Positions 17,420 through 26,396 of a stretch of 64,000 bases of DNA are shown piece by piece. The DNA is from Palsa-504 sp963753225 (GTDB lineage: Bacteria; Actinomycetota; Actinomycetes; Streptosporangiales; Streptosporangiaceae). Position 1 is the stretch's first letter, and the number at the start of each line of letters is the position of its first letter. A model generated the notes under the pieces. The model saw only the letters and a list, made by a program, of their open reading frames with translations, was not told where the DNA came from and did not search any database. The stretch lies in contig CAVWBQ010000024.1 in the NCBI GenBank assembly GCA_963753225.1, forward strand, positions 1-64,000, written 5' to 3'. The translations under genes were made by a program, and so were the position numbers.

Positions 17420-18543
17420 ATGGCTCAGGTCGTAAGCATGAAGCAGCTTCTTGAGAGCGGCGTCCACTTCGGTCACCAGACCAGGCGCTGGAACCCGAAG
17501 ATGAAGCGTTACATCTTCACCGAGCGCAACGGCATCTACATCATCGACCTGCAGCAGTCGCTGGACTACATCGACCGCGCGTACGAGTTCATCAAGGAGA
17601 CCGTCGCGCACGGCGGGACCATCCTGTATGTCGGCACCAAGAAGCAGGCGCAGGAGGCGATCGCCGAGCAGGCGCGCCGGGTCGGGATGCCGTTCGTGAA
17701 CCAGCGCTGGCTGGGCGGGATGCTCACCAACTTTTCCACCGTGTACAAGCGGCTGCAGCGGCTGAAGGAGCTCGAGGAGATCGACTTCGGCGATGTGGCC
17801 GCCTCCGGCATGACCAAGAAGGAACTCCTGCAGCTGCGCCGCGAGCACGACAAGCTCGACCGGACGCTGGGCGGGATCAGGGACATGGCCCGGGTGCCGA
17901 GCGCGATCTGGGTGGTGGACACCAAGAAGGAGCACATCGCCGTCAATGAGGCCCGCAAGCTGGGCATCCCGGTGGTGGCGATCCTCGATACCAACTGCGA
18001 CCCGGACGAGGTCAACTACCCGATCCCGGGCAATGACGACGCGATCCGCAGCGTCGCGCTGCTGACCAGGGTGGTGGCCGACGCGGTCGCCGAGGGCCTG
18101 ATCGCCCGCGCGGGCGCGGCCTCCGGCGACGAGAAGCCCGCCGGGGACCAGCTGGCCGCCGCGGAGCCGCTGGCCGAGTGGGAGCGCGAGCTGCTCCAGG
18201 GTTCCCAGGCCGCCGCCCCAGCCGCCCCCGCGGCCGCCCCGGCCGAGACGGCTGAGGAGGCCACCCTGGCTGACACGCCGGCCGTGGCCGCGGCCGTGGC
18301 CGAGGCCACCCCGGAGATCAACGCCGAGTCCGCGATCACCACCGACGAGGCCGCGGCCGCCGACGAGGCCGATGATCTGGCGGACATCGCGGAAACGGCC
18401 GAGGCCGCCGAGCGACCGCCGAGGCCGCTGAGGCGACCGCCGAGGCCGCTGAGGCGACCGCCGAGACCGCTGAGCCGACCGCGGAGACCGCCGAGCCGAC
18501 CGCGGAGATCGCCGAGCCGACCGCCGAGGCCGCTGCCGAGTAA
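17420..18543 (+). CDS. rpsB: 30S ribosomal protein uS2 with Ala/Glu-rich tail; apparent frameshift near 18412
   Basis: The N-terminal 240 residues are uS2 (MAQVVSMKQLLESGVHFGHQTRRWNPKMK..., SAIWVVDTKKEHIAVNEARKLGIPVVAILDTNCDPDEV). After about 18412 the starting frame turns into an Arg/Pro-rich stretch. The frame moved by one base gives repeated EATAEAAEATAE-type sequence and a TAA at 18541-18543. A G is probably missing at GAG^CGACC (18412/18413), because the sister repeats read GAGGCGACC. Restored length is 374 residues. uS2 is essential, so a true disruption is unlikely, although only the tail is affected. Confidence 0.93.
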
Positions 18544-18589
18544 ACGGCGAACCAGACGCGAGATTTAAGACATAGCGAGAGACGAGGAC

Positions 18590-19426
18590 ATGGCGAATTT
18601 CACCGCCGCTGACGTCAAGCGGCTTCGTGAGCAGACCGGCGCCGGCATGATGGACTGCAAGAACGCACTCGGTGAGGCCAACGGCGACATCGAGGCCGCG
18701 ATCGAGCTGCTCAGGCTCAAGGGCGCCAAGGACGTGAACAAGCGCGCTACCCGCACCGCGGCCAACGGCCTGGTCGTGGCCGAACTCGACGGCACCCAGG
18801 CCGGCGTGCTGGTCGAGCTGAACTGCGAGACCGACTTCGTCGCGAAGACCGACCTGTTCCAGCAGACCGCCAGGCAGATCGCGGACGCCGCCATCGCGGC
18901 CAGGGTCTCCGACCGGCTGACGCTGCTGACCGCCGAGGTCCGCCCCGGCACGACCGTCGAGCAGCTGATCGACGAGGCCAGCGCGAGCCTGAAGGAGAAG
19001 CTCGAGCTCGGCCGGTTCGCCCGGCTCGAGGGTGGCTACGTAAAGTCCTACCTGCACCGCAGCGACGCGGCCCTGCCGCCGACCCTCGGCGTGCTCGTCC
19101 AGCTGGACAAGGAGAACGCAGAGGTCGGCACGGACCTGGCCCAGCAGATCGCCGCGATGCGTCCGCTCTACACCACCCGGGACGACGTCCCGGCCGACGT
19201 GGTGGAGAAGGAGCGCCGGATCGCCGAGCAGATCACCCGCGACGAGGGCAAGCCGGAGCAGGCTATCGGCAAGATCGTGGACGGCAGGCTGAACGCCTAC
19301 TTCAAGGACGTGGTGCTCACCGAGCAGGCGTTCGTGAAGGACCAGAAGACCGCGATCAAGCAGGTCCTGGCGCGCAGCGGCGTCGCCGTCACCGGTTTCG
19401 CCCGGTTCCAGGTCGGCCAGGCCTAA
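18590..19426 (+). CDS. tsf: Elongation factor Ts
   Basis: The 278-residue protein begins ANFTAADVKRLREQTGAGMMDCKNAL, the UBA-like N-terminal module, and contains the EF-Tu-contacting motif ELNCETDFVAKTD. It exchanges GDP on EF-Tu. It follows rpsB at 46 bases, the universal rpsB-tsf arrangement. The C-terminal part is complete (KDQKTAIKQVLARSGVAVTGFARFQVG). Confidence 0.96.
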   Translation: MANFTAADVKRLREQTGAGMMDCKNALGEANGDIEAAIELLRLKGAKDVNKRATRTAANGLVVAELDGTQAGVLVELNCETDFVAKTDLFQQTARQIADAAIAARVSDRLTLLTAEVRPGTTVEQLIDEASASLKEKLELGRFARLEGGYVKSYLHRSDAALPPTLGVLVQLDKENAEVGTDLAQQIAAMRPLYTTRDDVPADVVEKERRIAEQITRDEGKPEQAIGKIVDGRLNAYFKDVVLTEQAFVKDQKTAIKQVLARSGVAVTGFARFQVGQA

Positions 19427-19477
19427 ACCAAGGCCAAGGCCCAGACCAAGGCCAAGGACACCGACAGAAAGGGCCTG

Positions 19478-20242
19478 ATGCCGGAATCCGGACCAGCGGG
19501 GGTGCTTCATCCGAGCTGGCACCGGGTGGTGCTGAAGCTGTCCGGCGGGCTGTTCGCGGGCGCCGAGCCCCTGGGCATCTCGCCGGACGTGGTGGCCCAC
19601 CTGGCGGCGGAGATCATCGCCGCGGTGAAGGACGGCGTTCAGGTCGCCGCGGTGGTCGGCGGCGGCAATATGTTCCGCGGCGCGGCCCTGGCCGAACGGG
19701 GCATCGACCGGGCCCGCGCCGACTACATGGGCATGCTCAGCACGGTCATCAACTGCCTGGCCCTGCAGGACGTGCTGGAGAAGCTCGGCGTCGAGACCCG
19801 GGTGCAGACGGCCATCACGATGGGCCAGGTGGCCGAGGCCTACATCCCGCGCCGGGCCGTCAGGCACCTGGAGAAGGGCCGGGTCGTGATCTTCGGGGCC
19901 GGCCTGGGCGCCCCGTTCTTCTCCACCGACACAGCGGCCGCGCAGCGAGCGCTGGAGATCGGCGCCGACGCGGTACTCAAGGGCACCAAGGTCGACGGAG
20001 TCTACGACGCGGATCCGCACACCACCCCTAGCGCGGTCCGCTTCAAGCGGCTGGACTACGGTGAGTACCTCAGCCGTGGGCTGAAGGTGATGGACACCAC
20101 GGCGGTCACCCTGTGCATGGACAACGGGCTGCCGGTCGTGGTGTTCGCGCTCATGGGCGAGGGGAACGTCGTCCGCGCCATCCGCGGCGAGGAGGTCGGC
20201 ACGCTGATCTGCCGCCTGGACGGTGAGGAAAAGGACGAATAG
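19478..20242 (+). CDS. pyrH: UMP kinase
   Basis: The 254-residue amino-acid-kinase-family protein shows RVVLKLSGGLFAG at the phosphate-binding N-terminus, VVGGGNMFRGA, RADYMGMLSTVINCLALQD and GTKVDGVYDADPHTTP. It phosphorylates UMP in pyrimidine synthesis. It sits between tsf and frr as in most actinobacteria. ATG 19478 follows AGAAAGGGCC. The N-terminus is about ten residues longer than in many homologues. Confidence 0.95.
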   Translation: MPESGPAGVLHPSWHRVVLKLSGGLFAGAEPLGISPDVVAHLAAEIIAAVKDGVQVAAVVGGGNMFRGAALAERGIDRARADYMGMLSTVINCLALQDVLEKLGVETRVQTAITMGQVAEAYIPRRAVRHLEKGRVVIFGAGLGAPFFSTDTAAAQRALEIGADAVLKGTKVDGVYDADPHTTPSAVRFKRLDYGEYLSRGLKVMDTTAVTLCMDNGLPVVVFALMGEGNVVRAIRGEEVGTLICRLDGEEKDE

Positions 20243-20317
20243 CACGAGGATCCCGCGGACCAAGGCCGCCGGGCAGCTAAGCTCGCTAGAGCATGGCGAG
20301 CACAACGGAGCCGAACA

Positions 20318-20875
20318 ATGATCGATGACACCCTCCTCGAAGCCGAGGAGAAGATGGACAAGGCGGTCTCGGTCGCCAAGGAAGAGTTCAGCGTCATCCG
20401 CACCGGCCGCGCGCATCCGAGCATGTTCAGCAAGATCACGGTCGAGTACTACGGCACGCAGACTCCAGTGAACCAGCTGGCCTCGTTCCACGTGCCCGAG
20501 CCGAGGATGGTAGTCATCCAGCCGTTCGACAAGAACTCGCTGGCGGCCATCGAGCGGGCGATCAGGAACAGCGACCTGAGCGTGAACCCGGCCAACGACG
20601 GCGTGATCATCAGGATCGTGCTGCCCGAGCTGACCGAGGAGCGCCGCCGCGAGTACATCAAGACCGCGCGGCACAAGGCCGAGGACGGCCGCGTCGCCAT
20701 CAGGAACATCCGCCGGCACGCCAAGGACACCCTGAGCAAGATGATCAAGAACGGGGACGCGGGCGAGGACGACGTGCGCCGGGCCGAGCGCGAGCTCGAC
20801 GATCTCACCCACACCTACGAGGCGCAGGTGGACGAGCTGCTCAAGCACAAGGAAGCCGAGCTTCTCGAGGTCTAG
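20318..20875 (+). CDS. frr: Ribosome recycling factor
   Basis: The 185-residue protein has the three-helix-bundle sequence of RRF: EAEEKMDKAVSVAKEEFSVIRTGRAHPSMF, VEYYGTQTPVNQLASF and RRHAKDTLSKMIKNGDAGEDDVRRAERELDDLT. It splits post-termination ribosomes with EF-G. Its stop codon TAG is directly followed by the TTG start of cdsA. Confidence 0.96.
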   Translation: MIDDTLLEAEEKMDKAVSVAKEEFSVIRTGRAHPSMFSKITVEYYGTQTPVNQLASFHVPEPRMVVIQPFDKNSLAAIERAIRNSDLSVNPANDGVIIRIVLPELTEERRREYIKTARHKAEDGRVAIRNIRRHAKDTLSKMIKNGDAGEDDVRRAERELDDLTHTYEAQVDELLKHKEAELLEV

Positions 20876-21748
20876 TTGGCCACCGACCCAGCCGGACCGT
20901 CTCAGCAACCCGATTCCCCCGGGCCGGCCTCGCGCACCGGGCGCAACCTCCCGGTCGCGGTCGGCGTGGGCGCGGGCCTCGGCGGCCTGGTGTTCCTCAC
21001 CCTGCTCACCGTCAAGGCGACGTTCCTGATCTACATGGGGGCGGCCATCGCCATCGCCCTGGCCGAACTAGCCGGGGCCTTCGCCAAGCGTGCCATCAAC
21101 ATCCCGGTGATCCCGGTGGCGGCCGGCGGTGCCGCCGTACTGACCTGCATGTACTGGCTGGGGGCCAGGCCCGCGCTGGCCGCGCTCGCGCTGACCGTGG
21201 TCGTCATCTTCGCCTGGCGGATGCCCGAGGGCCCCTCCGGTTACGTCAAGGACGTGACGGCGGGCGTGTTCGCCCTGCTGTACCTGCCGTTCCTCGCCTC
21301 GTTCGTGGCCGCCATGCTGTCCCCGGCCGACGGGCCGCGGCGGGTGCTGACCTTCATCATCCTGACCATCTGCAGCGACATCGGCGGCTACTTCGCCGGG
21401 ATCACGCTCGGCCGCGGCGGCCGCCACCTGATGGCCCCGGTCATCAGCCCGAAGAAGACGTGGGAGGGCTTCGCCGGCTCGGCCGCCGCCTGTCTCATCG
21501 CGGGATGGCTCTGCCTCACGCTGATGCTGCACGGCCACGCCTGGCAGGGGCTGCTCACCGGAGCCGCGGCGGTGCTCGCGGCGACCCTCGGCGACCTGAC
21601 CGAATCCATGATCAAGCGAGACCTCGACATCAAGGACATGGGCACCCTGCTGCCGGGGCACGGCGGCCTGCTGGAACGCCTCGACTCACTCCTGGTCGTC
21701 GCCCCGGTTGTCTGGCTGCTGCTCTACCTGTTCATTCCCGCGCGTTAG
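20876..21748 (+). CDS. cdsA: Phosphatidate cytidylyltransferase (CDP-diglyceride synthase)
   Basis: The 290-residue membrane protein has about eight hydrophobic segments and ends with the CdsA signature (SPKKTWEGFAGSAAACLIAG ... GDLTESMIKRDLDIKDMGTLLPGHGGLLERLDSLL). It makes CDP-diacylglycerol for phospholipid synthesis. The start is TTG 20876 immediately after the frr stop, with GAGG five bases upstream, implying coupled translation. It meets the convergent SUFU-domain gene with a four-base overlap of stops. Confidence 0.94.
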   Translation: MATDPAGPSQQPDSPGPASRTGRNLPVAVGVGAGLGGLVFLTLLTVKATFLIYMGAAIAIALAELAGAFAKRAINIPVIPVAAGGAAVLTCMYWLGARPALAALALTVVVIFAWRMPEGPSGYVKDVTAGVFALLYLPFLASFVAAMLSPADGPRRVLTFIILTICSDIGGYFAGITLGRGGRHLMAPVISPKKTWEGFAGSAAACLIAGWLCLTLMLHGHAWQGLLTGAAAVLAATLGDLTESMIKRDLDIKDMGTLLPGHGGLLERLDSLLVVAPVVWLLLYLFIPAR

Positions 21749-22860
21749 CTTTGCCCGGCGATCCAGCTCCGCTGCTGGGAGGCGAGCCTGCTGACCAGGC
21801 TGGCCGATCCGTGTTCCTTGGCCAGCTGGCGGTCCCGTTCCAAGATCGGCACGACCCACAGCCACCGGACGGGATCCCCGCCGAAGGTGAAGCCGGACAG
21901 GTCGGGCGGTTCGGGGCCGGACAGCGAGCCGGGCGAGTCGAGCAGCAGCACCGCGCCGTAGCCCTGGTCGCCGCCCAGCGGGAACGTGGCGGGCTCGTTG
22001 TACCAGCGGACGCTGTGCCCCGGACCGAACCAGGTCACCGCGCGCCACGGGTACGTCGCGAGCCAGAGGAACACCCGGGCCGCCTGCGCGCTCGGCAGCG
22101 TGGTGGCGAGCGCGAGCTCAATCCTGGCGTAGCCGCTCGGATCGTCGAGCACCTGCTCGACGACGGGCATCCGCTGGCAGCTCATGCCCACCGTGGACAG
22201 GACCGTGTACGGGCGGTGCGGCTCCGGGGGCCGTTCGGTCACTCCGGTCAGCGGCTGCTGGCCGGCCGACGCGTCCCAGTAGTGCCCGCCCGGTCCGACC
22301 CTGGCCTGCAGGTGGCCGTGCAGGGCGTGCTGGAACTGATCCCATCCGCTGGCCGACTGCCGCCACCGCCAGTACGCCCGGGACCGCTCCAGCCGGGGCG
22401 CGAGCCCCTCCATGGCCTCGTCCAGGGACCAGCCGAACGGTGTCTGGCCGACCACGTCGCGGCTGTAGCCGGGCATGCCCCGGTCCACGTCGGACCAGCC
22501 CGCGATGACCGCGAGCGGCTGGCCGTTCTCCAGGATCGCGACCCCGTCGCCTTCCTCGAACCACAGCGCGTTCAGCGCCGACGCCCGCAGCGTCGCGCGG
22601 CCACCTGGGTGCTTGATCAGGTCGGCCGGCATCAGCGGCGCGCGGCCCGCGTCCAGCCGGGCCTGGTCCATGGAGTCGGGCGCGGGCTGGTGGTTGGCGA
22701 TCCAGGTGGCCGAGATCACCGAGGTGTCGTCGTGCAGGTAGGCGGCCGTGGTCAGCCCGTCGTACTCGACGGTCACCCGGCGGCTCCCGTAAGGGCTGGA
22801 ACTCTCCAGCAGCGTGACCGGCGTGCCCGGCCCGGCGGTTTCTGCGTGCGACGTGCCCAT
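21745..22860 (-). CDS. SUFU (suppressor of fused)-like domain protein
   Basis: The 371-residue protein has an N-terminal half of unknown type (residues 1-200) and a C-terminal half that resembles the bacterial suppressor-of-fused fold, with PYTVLSTVGMSCQRMPV, ARIELALATTLPS and a late WLWVVPILERDRQLA. Bacterial SUFU proteins occur in toxin-immunity and conflict loci and in stand-alone contexts, and their role is mostly unknown. ATG 22860 has no Shine-Dalgarno site, but a promoter-like -10 lies eight bases before it, so a leaderless transcript is likely. A GTG at 22893 would add 11 residues. Confidence 0.65.
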   Translation of the reverse strand: MGTSHAETAGPGTPVTLLESSSPYGSRRVTVEYDGLTTAAYLHDDTSVISATWIANHQPAPDSMDQARLDAGRAPLMPADLIKHPGGRATLRASALNALWFEEGDGVAILENGQPLAVIAGWSDVDRGMPGYSRDVVGQTPFGWSLDEAMEGLAPRLERSRAYWRWRQSASGWDQFQHALHGHLQARVGPGGHYWDASAGQQPLTGVTERPPEPHRPYTVLSTVGMSCQRMPVVEQVLDDPSGYARIELALATTLPSAQAARVFLWLATYPWRAVTWFGPGHSVRWYNEPATFPLGGDQGYGAVLLLDSPGSLSGPEPPDLSGFTFGGDPVRWLWVVPILERDRQLAKEHGSASLVSRLASQQRSWIAGQS

Positions 22861-22867
22861 GACAGGA

Positions 22868-22895
22868 AATGTACTGACTCCGTCACGCCGCACAA
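22868..22895 (-). promoter_or_regulatory. Candidate promoter giving leaderless mRNA for the SUFU-domain gene
   Basis: On the minus strand TTGTGC (22895-22890) and TACATT (22873-22868) are separated by 16 bases and end eight bases before the ATG at 22860. Lack of a ribosome binding site agrees with initiation at or just before the ATG. Confidence 0.45.
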
Positions 22896-22981
22896 GCCAT
22901 TCGCGCAGCGAAACGCGCGAGGTTAGCCTCGCGCCCTATCCTGGTGAGGCAGGAAAATCATTTAATTCCGAACGGAGCTTG

Positions 22982-24276
22982 GTGTCTGCTTCCCCAACGG
23001 CGCCGGAGCCCGCCGGTCCGCGAGAGTCCGCCGGGCCGGAGCCCGCCGGTCCGCGAGAGACCGCCGGGCCGGAGCCCACCGGTCCGCAAGAGACCGCCGG
23101 GCCGGTGCCGCTTGTCCTGGCCAGCCCTCGCCTGGCCAGCCCTCGCCCGGCCGGCCCCGCCCGGCCGGCGGTCGCGGGCGGCCGCCGCGCCACCTGGCCG
23201 ACCTGCCGCTGGCCGAACGCCGCGCCGTGGTCGCCGGGCTCGGCCAGCCGCCGTTCCGGGCCAGCCAGCTGTCCCGGCACTTCTTCGGCCGGTACACCGA
23301 CCGGCCGGAGGAGATGAGCGATCTGCCGCTGGCGGCCCGCGACCCGCTGGCGCAGGCCCTGCTGCCCCGGCTGCTGACCCCCGAGCGCGAGCTGGCGTGC
23401 GACGGCGGGACCACCCGCAAGACGCTGTGGCGCACGTTCGACGGTGCGCTGGTCGAGTCGGTACTGATGCGCTACCCGGACCGGGTCACGATGTGCGTCT
23501 CGTCGCAGGCGGGCTGCGGGATGGCCTGCCCGTTCTGCGCGACCGGGCAGGCGGGCCTGACCCGCAACCTGTCCACCGCCGAGATCGTCGCCCAGGTCGT
23601 GGCGGGCGCCCGGCTGCTAACGGACGGCCAGGTTCCCGGCGGGCCCGGCCGGGTGTCCAACGTGGTGTTCATGGGCATGGGGGAGCCGCTGGCCAACTAC
23701 GCCAGCGTGCTGGCGGCGGTGCGCCGGCTGACCGAACCGGTGCCCGAGGGCATGGGCATCTCCCAGCGCTCGATCACGGTCTCCACGGTGGGCCTGGTAC
23801 CGGCCATCGCCCGGCTGGCCGCCGAACATCTCTCGGTCACGCTGGCCGTGTCCCTGCACGCCCCGGACGATGAGCTGCGGGACACGCTGGTGCCCGTCAA
23901 CCGTCGCTGGAAGGTGGCCGAGGTGCTGGGCGCCGCCTGGGACTACGCCGCGGCCACCGGCCGCCGCGTCTCCATCGAGTACGCCCTGATCAGGGACATC
24001 AACGACCAGGCCTGGCGGGCCGACCTGCTGGGCTCGCTGCTGGCCGGGCGGCTCTCCCACGTCAACCTGATCCCGCTCAACCCGACGCCCGGGTCGAAGT
24101 GGACCGCGTCGCGGCCCGCCGCGCAGCGCGAGTTCGTCCGCCGCCTGGAGGCCCACGGCGTCCCGGTCACGGTCCGCGACACCCGGGGCCGCGAGATCGA
24201 CGGCGCCTGCGGCCAGCTGGCCGCCTCCACCTCGGCCAGCAGCGCCTCGCCCAGCAGCGCCTCGGCCAGCACATGA
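22982..24276 (+). CDS. rlmN: 23S rRNA (adenine-C2)-methyltransferase RlmN; apparent frameshift near 23178
   Basis: The radical-SAM core is intact: CGMACPFCATG gives the Cys-x3-Cys-x2-Cys cluster, with VVFMGMGEPLANY, VSLHAPDDELRDTLVPVNR and the C-terminal RDTRGREIDGACGQLA holding a conserved Cys. RlmN methylates A2503 of 23S rRNA and A37 of tRNAs. The conserved N-terminal helix (PPRHLADLPLAERRAVVAGLGQPPFRASQ) is in frame with the core, but the only good start, GTG 22982 behind CGGAGC, lies one frame off. One missing base around 23174-23182 would join them into 431 residues. The first 65 residues form a low-complexity Pro/Ala/Gly/Glu leader unusual for RlmN. It overlaps the next gene by four bases. 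Confidence 0.88.
23006..23104 (+). repeat. 33-base tandem repeat (three copies) in the rlmN leader
   Basis: Three 33-base units start at 23006, 23039 and 23072 and encode EPAGPRESAGP with small changes. They lie in the N-terminal extension of rlmN and are most likely a coding repeat. Confidence 0.85.
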
Positions 24277-24998
24277 GCCGCCTCCGCGAGCTGCGCTGGC
24301 GGGCGGTGCACTGGGCCCTCCAGACGACGCAGCGGGCCGGAGTGGTGACCGCGGACACCCCGGCCGGGCGGAAGTTCGCCGCATTCGGCCGCGGCTCGAT
24401 GGCGGCGTTCCCGCCTGGTTCGGTCTTCGGCGAGCGCTGGATCATGATCGGCGAGGGCACCCTGATCGCCGCCCAGGTGAGCCTGTCCGCCGGGATGGTG
24501 CCCGGCCAGGACCTAGGCCCGGTGCCGGTGCTGCGGATCGGGGACCGCTGCGTGATCGGCCGCGGCAGCCACATCGTCGCGCACCACTCGCTGGTCATCG
24601 AGGACGACGTGTTCACCGGCCCGTACGTCTACATCACCGACCAGAACCACGGCTACGCCGACCCGGACGTCCCCATCGGCAGGCAGATGCCGCAGAACGA
24701 CTCCGTCCGCATCGGCTCGGGCAGCTGGCTCGGGGCCGGCGCGGTGGTGCTGCCCGGCGCGTGCATCGGCCGCAACGTGGTCATCGCGGCCGGCTCGGTG
24801 GTGCGCGGCACGGTGCCGGACCGGTGCGTGGTGGCGGGCGTCCCGGCCCGGGTGGTCAGGTCCTACGTGCCCGGCGACGGCTGGCTGCCGCTTCCCAAGC
24901 CGGTCGCCCCCGTGTCGGCCTCAGCTTGGACCGGGCCCGGCACCGCCCGCGCGGAGCGCGTCGAGGGCGTCGCGCAGCCGGTCGATCCGGCCGGCTAG
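24273..24998 (+). CDS. Left-handed beta-helix acyltransferase (hexapeptide family)
   Basis: The 241-residue protein shows hexapeptide-repeat sequence from about residue 50 (IGEGTLIAAQVSLSAG, IGDRCVIGRGSHIVAHHSLVIEDDVF, YITDQNHGYADPDVPIGRQ, IGSGSWLGAGAVVLPGACIGRNVVIAAGSVV). This is characteristic of maltose/galactoside O-acetyltransferase-like enzymes that use acyl-CoA. The likely catalytic His lies in DQNHGY. The acceptor is unknown. It is coupled to rlmN by an ATGA overlap and overlaps the convergent response-regulator gene by 78 bases at its 3' end. Confidence 0.88.
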   Translation: MSRLRELRWRAVHWALQTTQRAGVVTADTPAGRKFAAFGRGSMAAFPPGSVFGERWIMIGEGTLIAAQVSLSAGMVPGQDLGPVPVLRIGDRCVIGRGSHIVAHHSLVIEDDVFTGPYVYITDQNHGYADPDVPIGRQMPQNDSVRIGSGSWLGAGAVVLPGACIGRNVVIAAGSVVRGTVPDRCVVAGVPARVVRSYVPGDGWLPLPKPVAPVSASAWTGPGTARAERVEGVAQPVDPAG

Positions 24999-25565
24999 CC
25001 GCGCGGCGACCTGGGTGGCCTCGGCGTCCCGGCCTACCGCGGGCAGCGAGCACAGCGCGGCCAGTGCCTCCTCGACCTCCTCGAGCCGCCCGGACAGCTG
25101 TTCGGTGAGCTCCCGTCCGCCCAGCAGTTCGGCCTGGTCGCGAAGCTGGCTGGCCTTCAGGTAGAGGTCGATGAAGACCGACACCTTGGCCTGGAGCACC
25201 CCGGGGTCGAACGGCTTGGCCAGGTAGTCGACCGCGCCCGCGGCGTAGCTGAGGAAGGTCTGCTCGGGCTGGGCGATCGCGGCGGTCAGGAAGATGATCG
25301 GCACCTCGCGGGTCCTGGTGTCGTTCTTGATCCGGGTGGCGGTCTCCAGGCCGCCCATCCCCGGCATGACGATGTCCAGCAGGACGACCGCGAACTCCTC
25401 CGCGCGCAGCGCCTCCAGCGCCTGCTCGCCGGATTGGACCGCCACCACGATCTGATTCAGCGGAGACAGGATGGCGTCCAGTGCGATCAGGTTCTCGACC
25501 CGGTCGTCAACCAGTAGGATCCGGGCTTGCCGTGACACCTGGCTCACCATCCTCATGCTGCCCAT
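24921..25565 (-). CDS. Single-domain response regulator with C-terminal coiled coil
   Basis: The 214-residue protein has a complete receiver domain: acidic pocket ILLVDDRVEN, phospho-acceptor Asp in VVLLDIVMPGMGG, Thr/Ala switch FLTAAIA, and Lys in YLAKPFDP. The last 85 residues are a helical, Glu/Leu/Ala-rich coiled coil (AELLGGRELTEQLSGRLEEVEEALAAL) with no DNA-binding motif. It may act by protein contact with a histidine kinase or anti-sigma pathway. Start is uncertain between 25565, 25556 and 25550. The gene is orphan, with no kinase in the window. Confidence 0.88.
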   Translation of the reverse strand: MGSMRMVSQVSRQARILLVDDRVENLIALDAILSPLNQIVVAVQSGEQALEALRAEEFAVVLLDIVMPGMGGLETATRIKNDTRTREVPIIFLTAAIAQPEQTFLSYAAGAVDYLAKPFDPGVLQAKVSVFIDLYLKASQLRDQAELLGGRELTEQLSGRLEEVEEALAALCSLPAVGRDAEATQVAARLAGRIDRLRDALDALRAGGAGPGPS

Positions 25566-25607
25566 TTATCTAGCAGCGCCGCCCCCGGCTTGCCTGGTGC
25601 CATCGTC

Positions 25608-26222
25608 TCACGTTCTGGCCAGGTCGCTCCTCCCGCGGTCTTCCGAATTCCGCCGCGCCCCCGCCCGGCTCTGCCCGGACGCGGTCGCCTTGACCCTGGC
25701 CGCTTTCTTCTCCGCTCCCTTCGCCTCCGCAGTCTTCGCCTCCGCCGTCTTCGCCTCCGCCGCCTTAACCTCCGCCGCCTTCGCTTCCGCTCCCTTCGCC
25801 GCCTTCGTCTCCCCGGCCGTTGCCTCCTCGGCCGTCGGTACGGCCGGCGGCGAGCTCATCTTCGGCGTGAAGACCTCGCCGCGCAGCGCGCGCTCGATCA
25901 GGTCGACGGCCTGGGCCGTGGCGGCGAGCCGGGCGCCCTCCTTGCGGTAGGCGGCCAGGACGGTGTCGATCGCATGCGGCGGCAATACGCCCGCGAGGTC
26001 GGTCCTGGCCGTGCGGTATCCCTGCCGCGCGCCCTCGACGCACGCCTTCGAGTGGTACCTGGCCATAGTGGCCAGGGCGACCGGGTACCGGCGAAGCACC
26101 CCGTGCAGGCGGTAGTCCGGCGGCACCACGTCGAGCAGCCAGCCGACCGCGGTGGACTCGAACTCATCGCTGCCCGGCGGGTGCACCCCGGCCGGCCACC
26201 CCGGTGGTATGTATGCGCCCAT
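25608..26222 (-). CDS. Conserved actinobacterial hypothetical protein with Ala/Lys-rich tail
   Basis: The first 130 residues (MGAYIPPGWPAGVHPPGSDEFESTAV...PPDYRLHGVLRRYPVALATMARYH) look like a conserved helical domain found in actinobacterial genomes. The last 75 residues are repeats of the type AEAKAAEVKAAEAKTAEAK followed by a basic end, suggesting a charged flexible tail, possibly for nucleic-acid or ribosome contact. ATG 26222 has no clear ribosome binding site, and TATGCT eight bases upstream would fit a leaderless start. Function is unknown. Confidence 0.75.
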   Translation of the reverse strand: MGAYIPPGWPAGVHPPGSDEFESTAVGWLLDVVPPDYRLHGVLRRYPVALATMARYHSKACVEGARQGYRTARTDLAGVLPPHAIDTVLAAYRKEGARLAATAQAVDLIERALRGEVFTPKMSSPPAVPTAEEATAGETKAAKGAEAKAAEVKAAEAKTAEAKTAEAKGAEKKAARVKATASGQSRAGARRNSEDRGRSDLART

Positions 26223-26396
26223 CTCGACAGCATACCAGGTTCTCGAACTCACATTCTAGCCAGAGCAAGCGGCTGACGTCATCCAGCTCATCGCCGCGAT
26301 CAGGCGCCTTCGCACAGTCCTGCCGGATGCGGACCGTAGCGCCACGGCTCGTTTGGGATCAGTGCATTATTTCTGCCGAACAGGCCGTGGTACTCG

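Noticed and set aside
17342..20908. Very long open frame on the minus strand opposite rpsB-tsf-pyrH-frr
   Set aside because: It is the antisense shadow of four certain genes in GC-rich DNA, with no ribosome binding site or family match.
23006..23104. CRISPR-like short direct repeats
   Set aside because: The 33-base units abut with no spacers and encode a repeated peptide in frame, so this is a coding tandem repeat.
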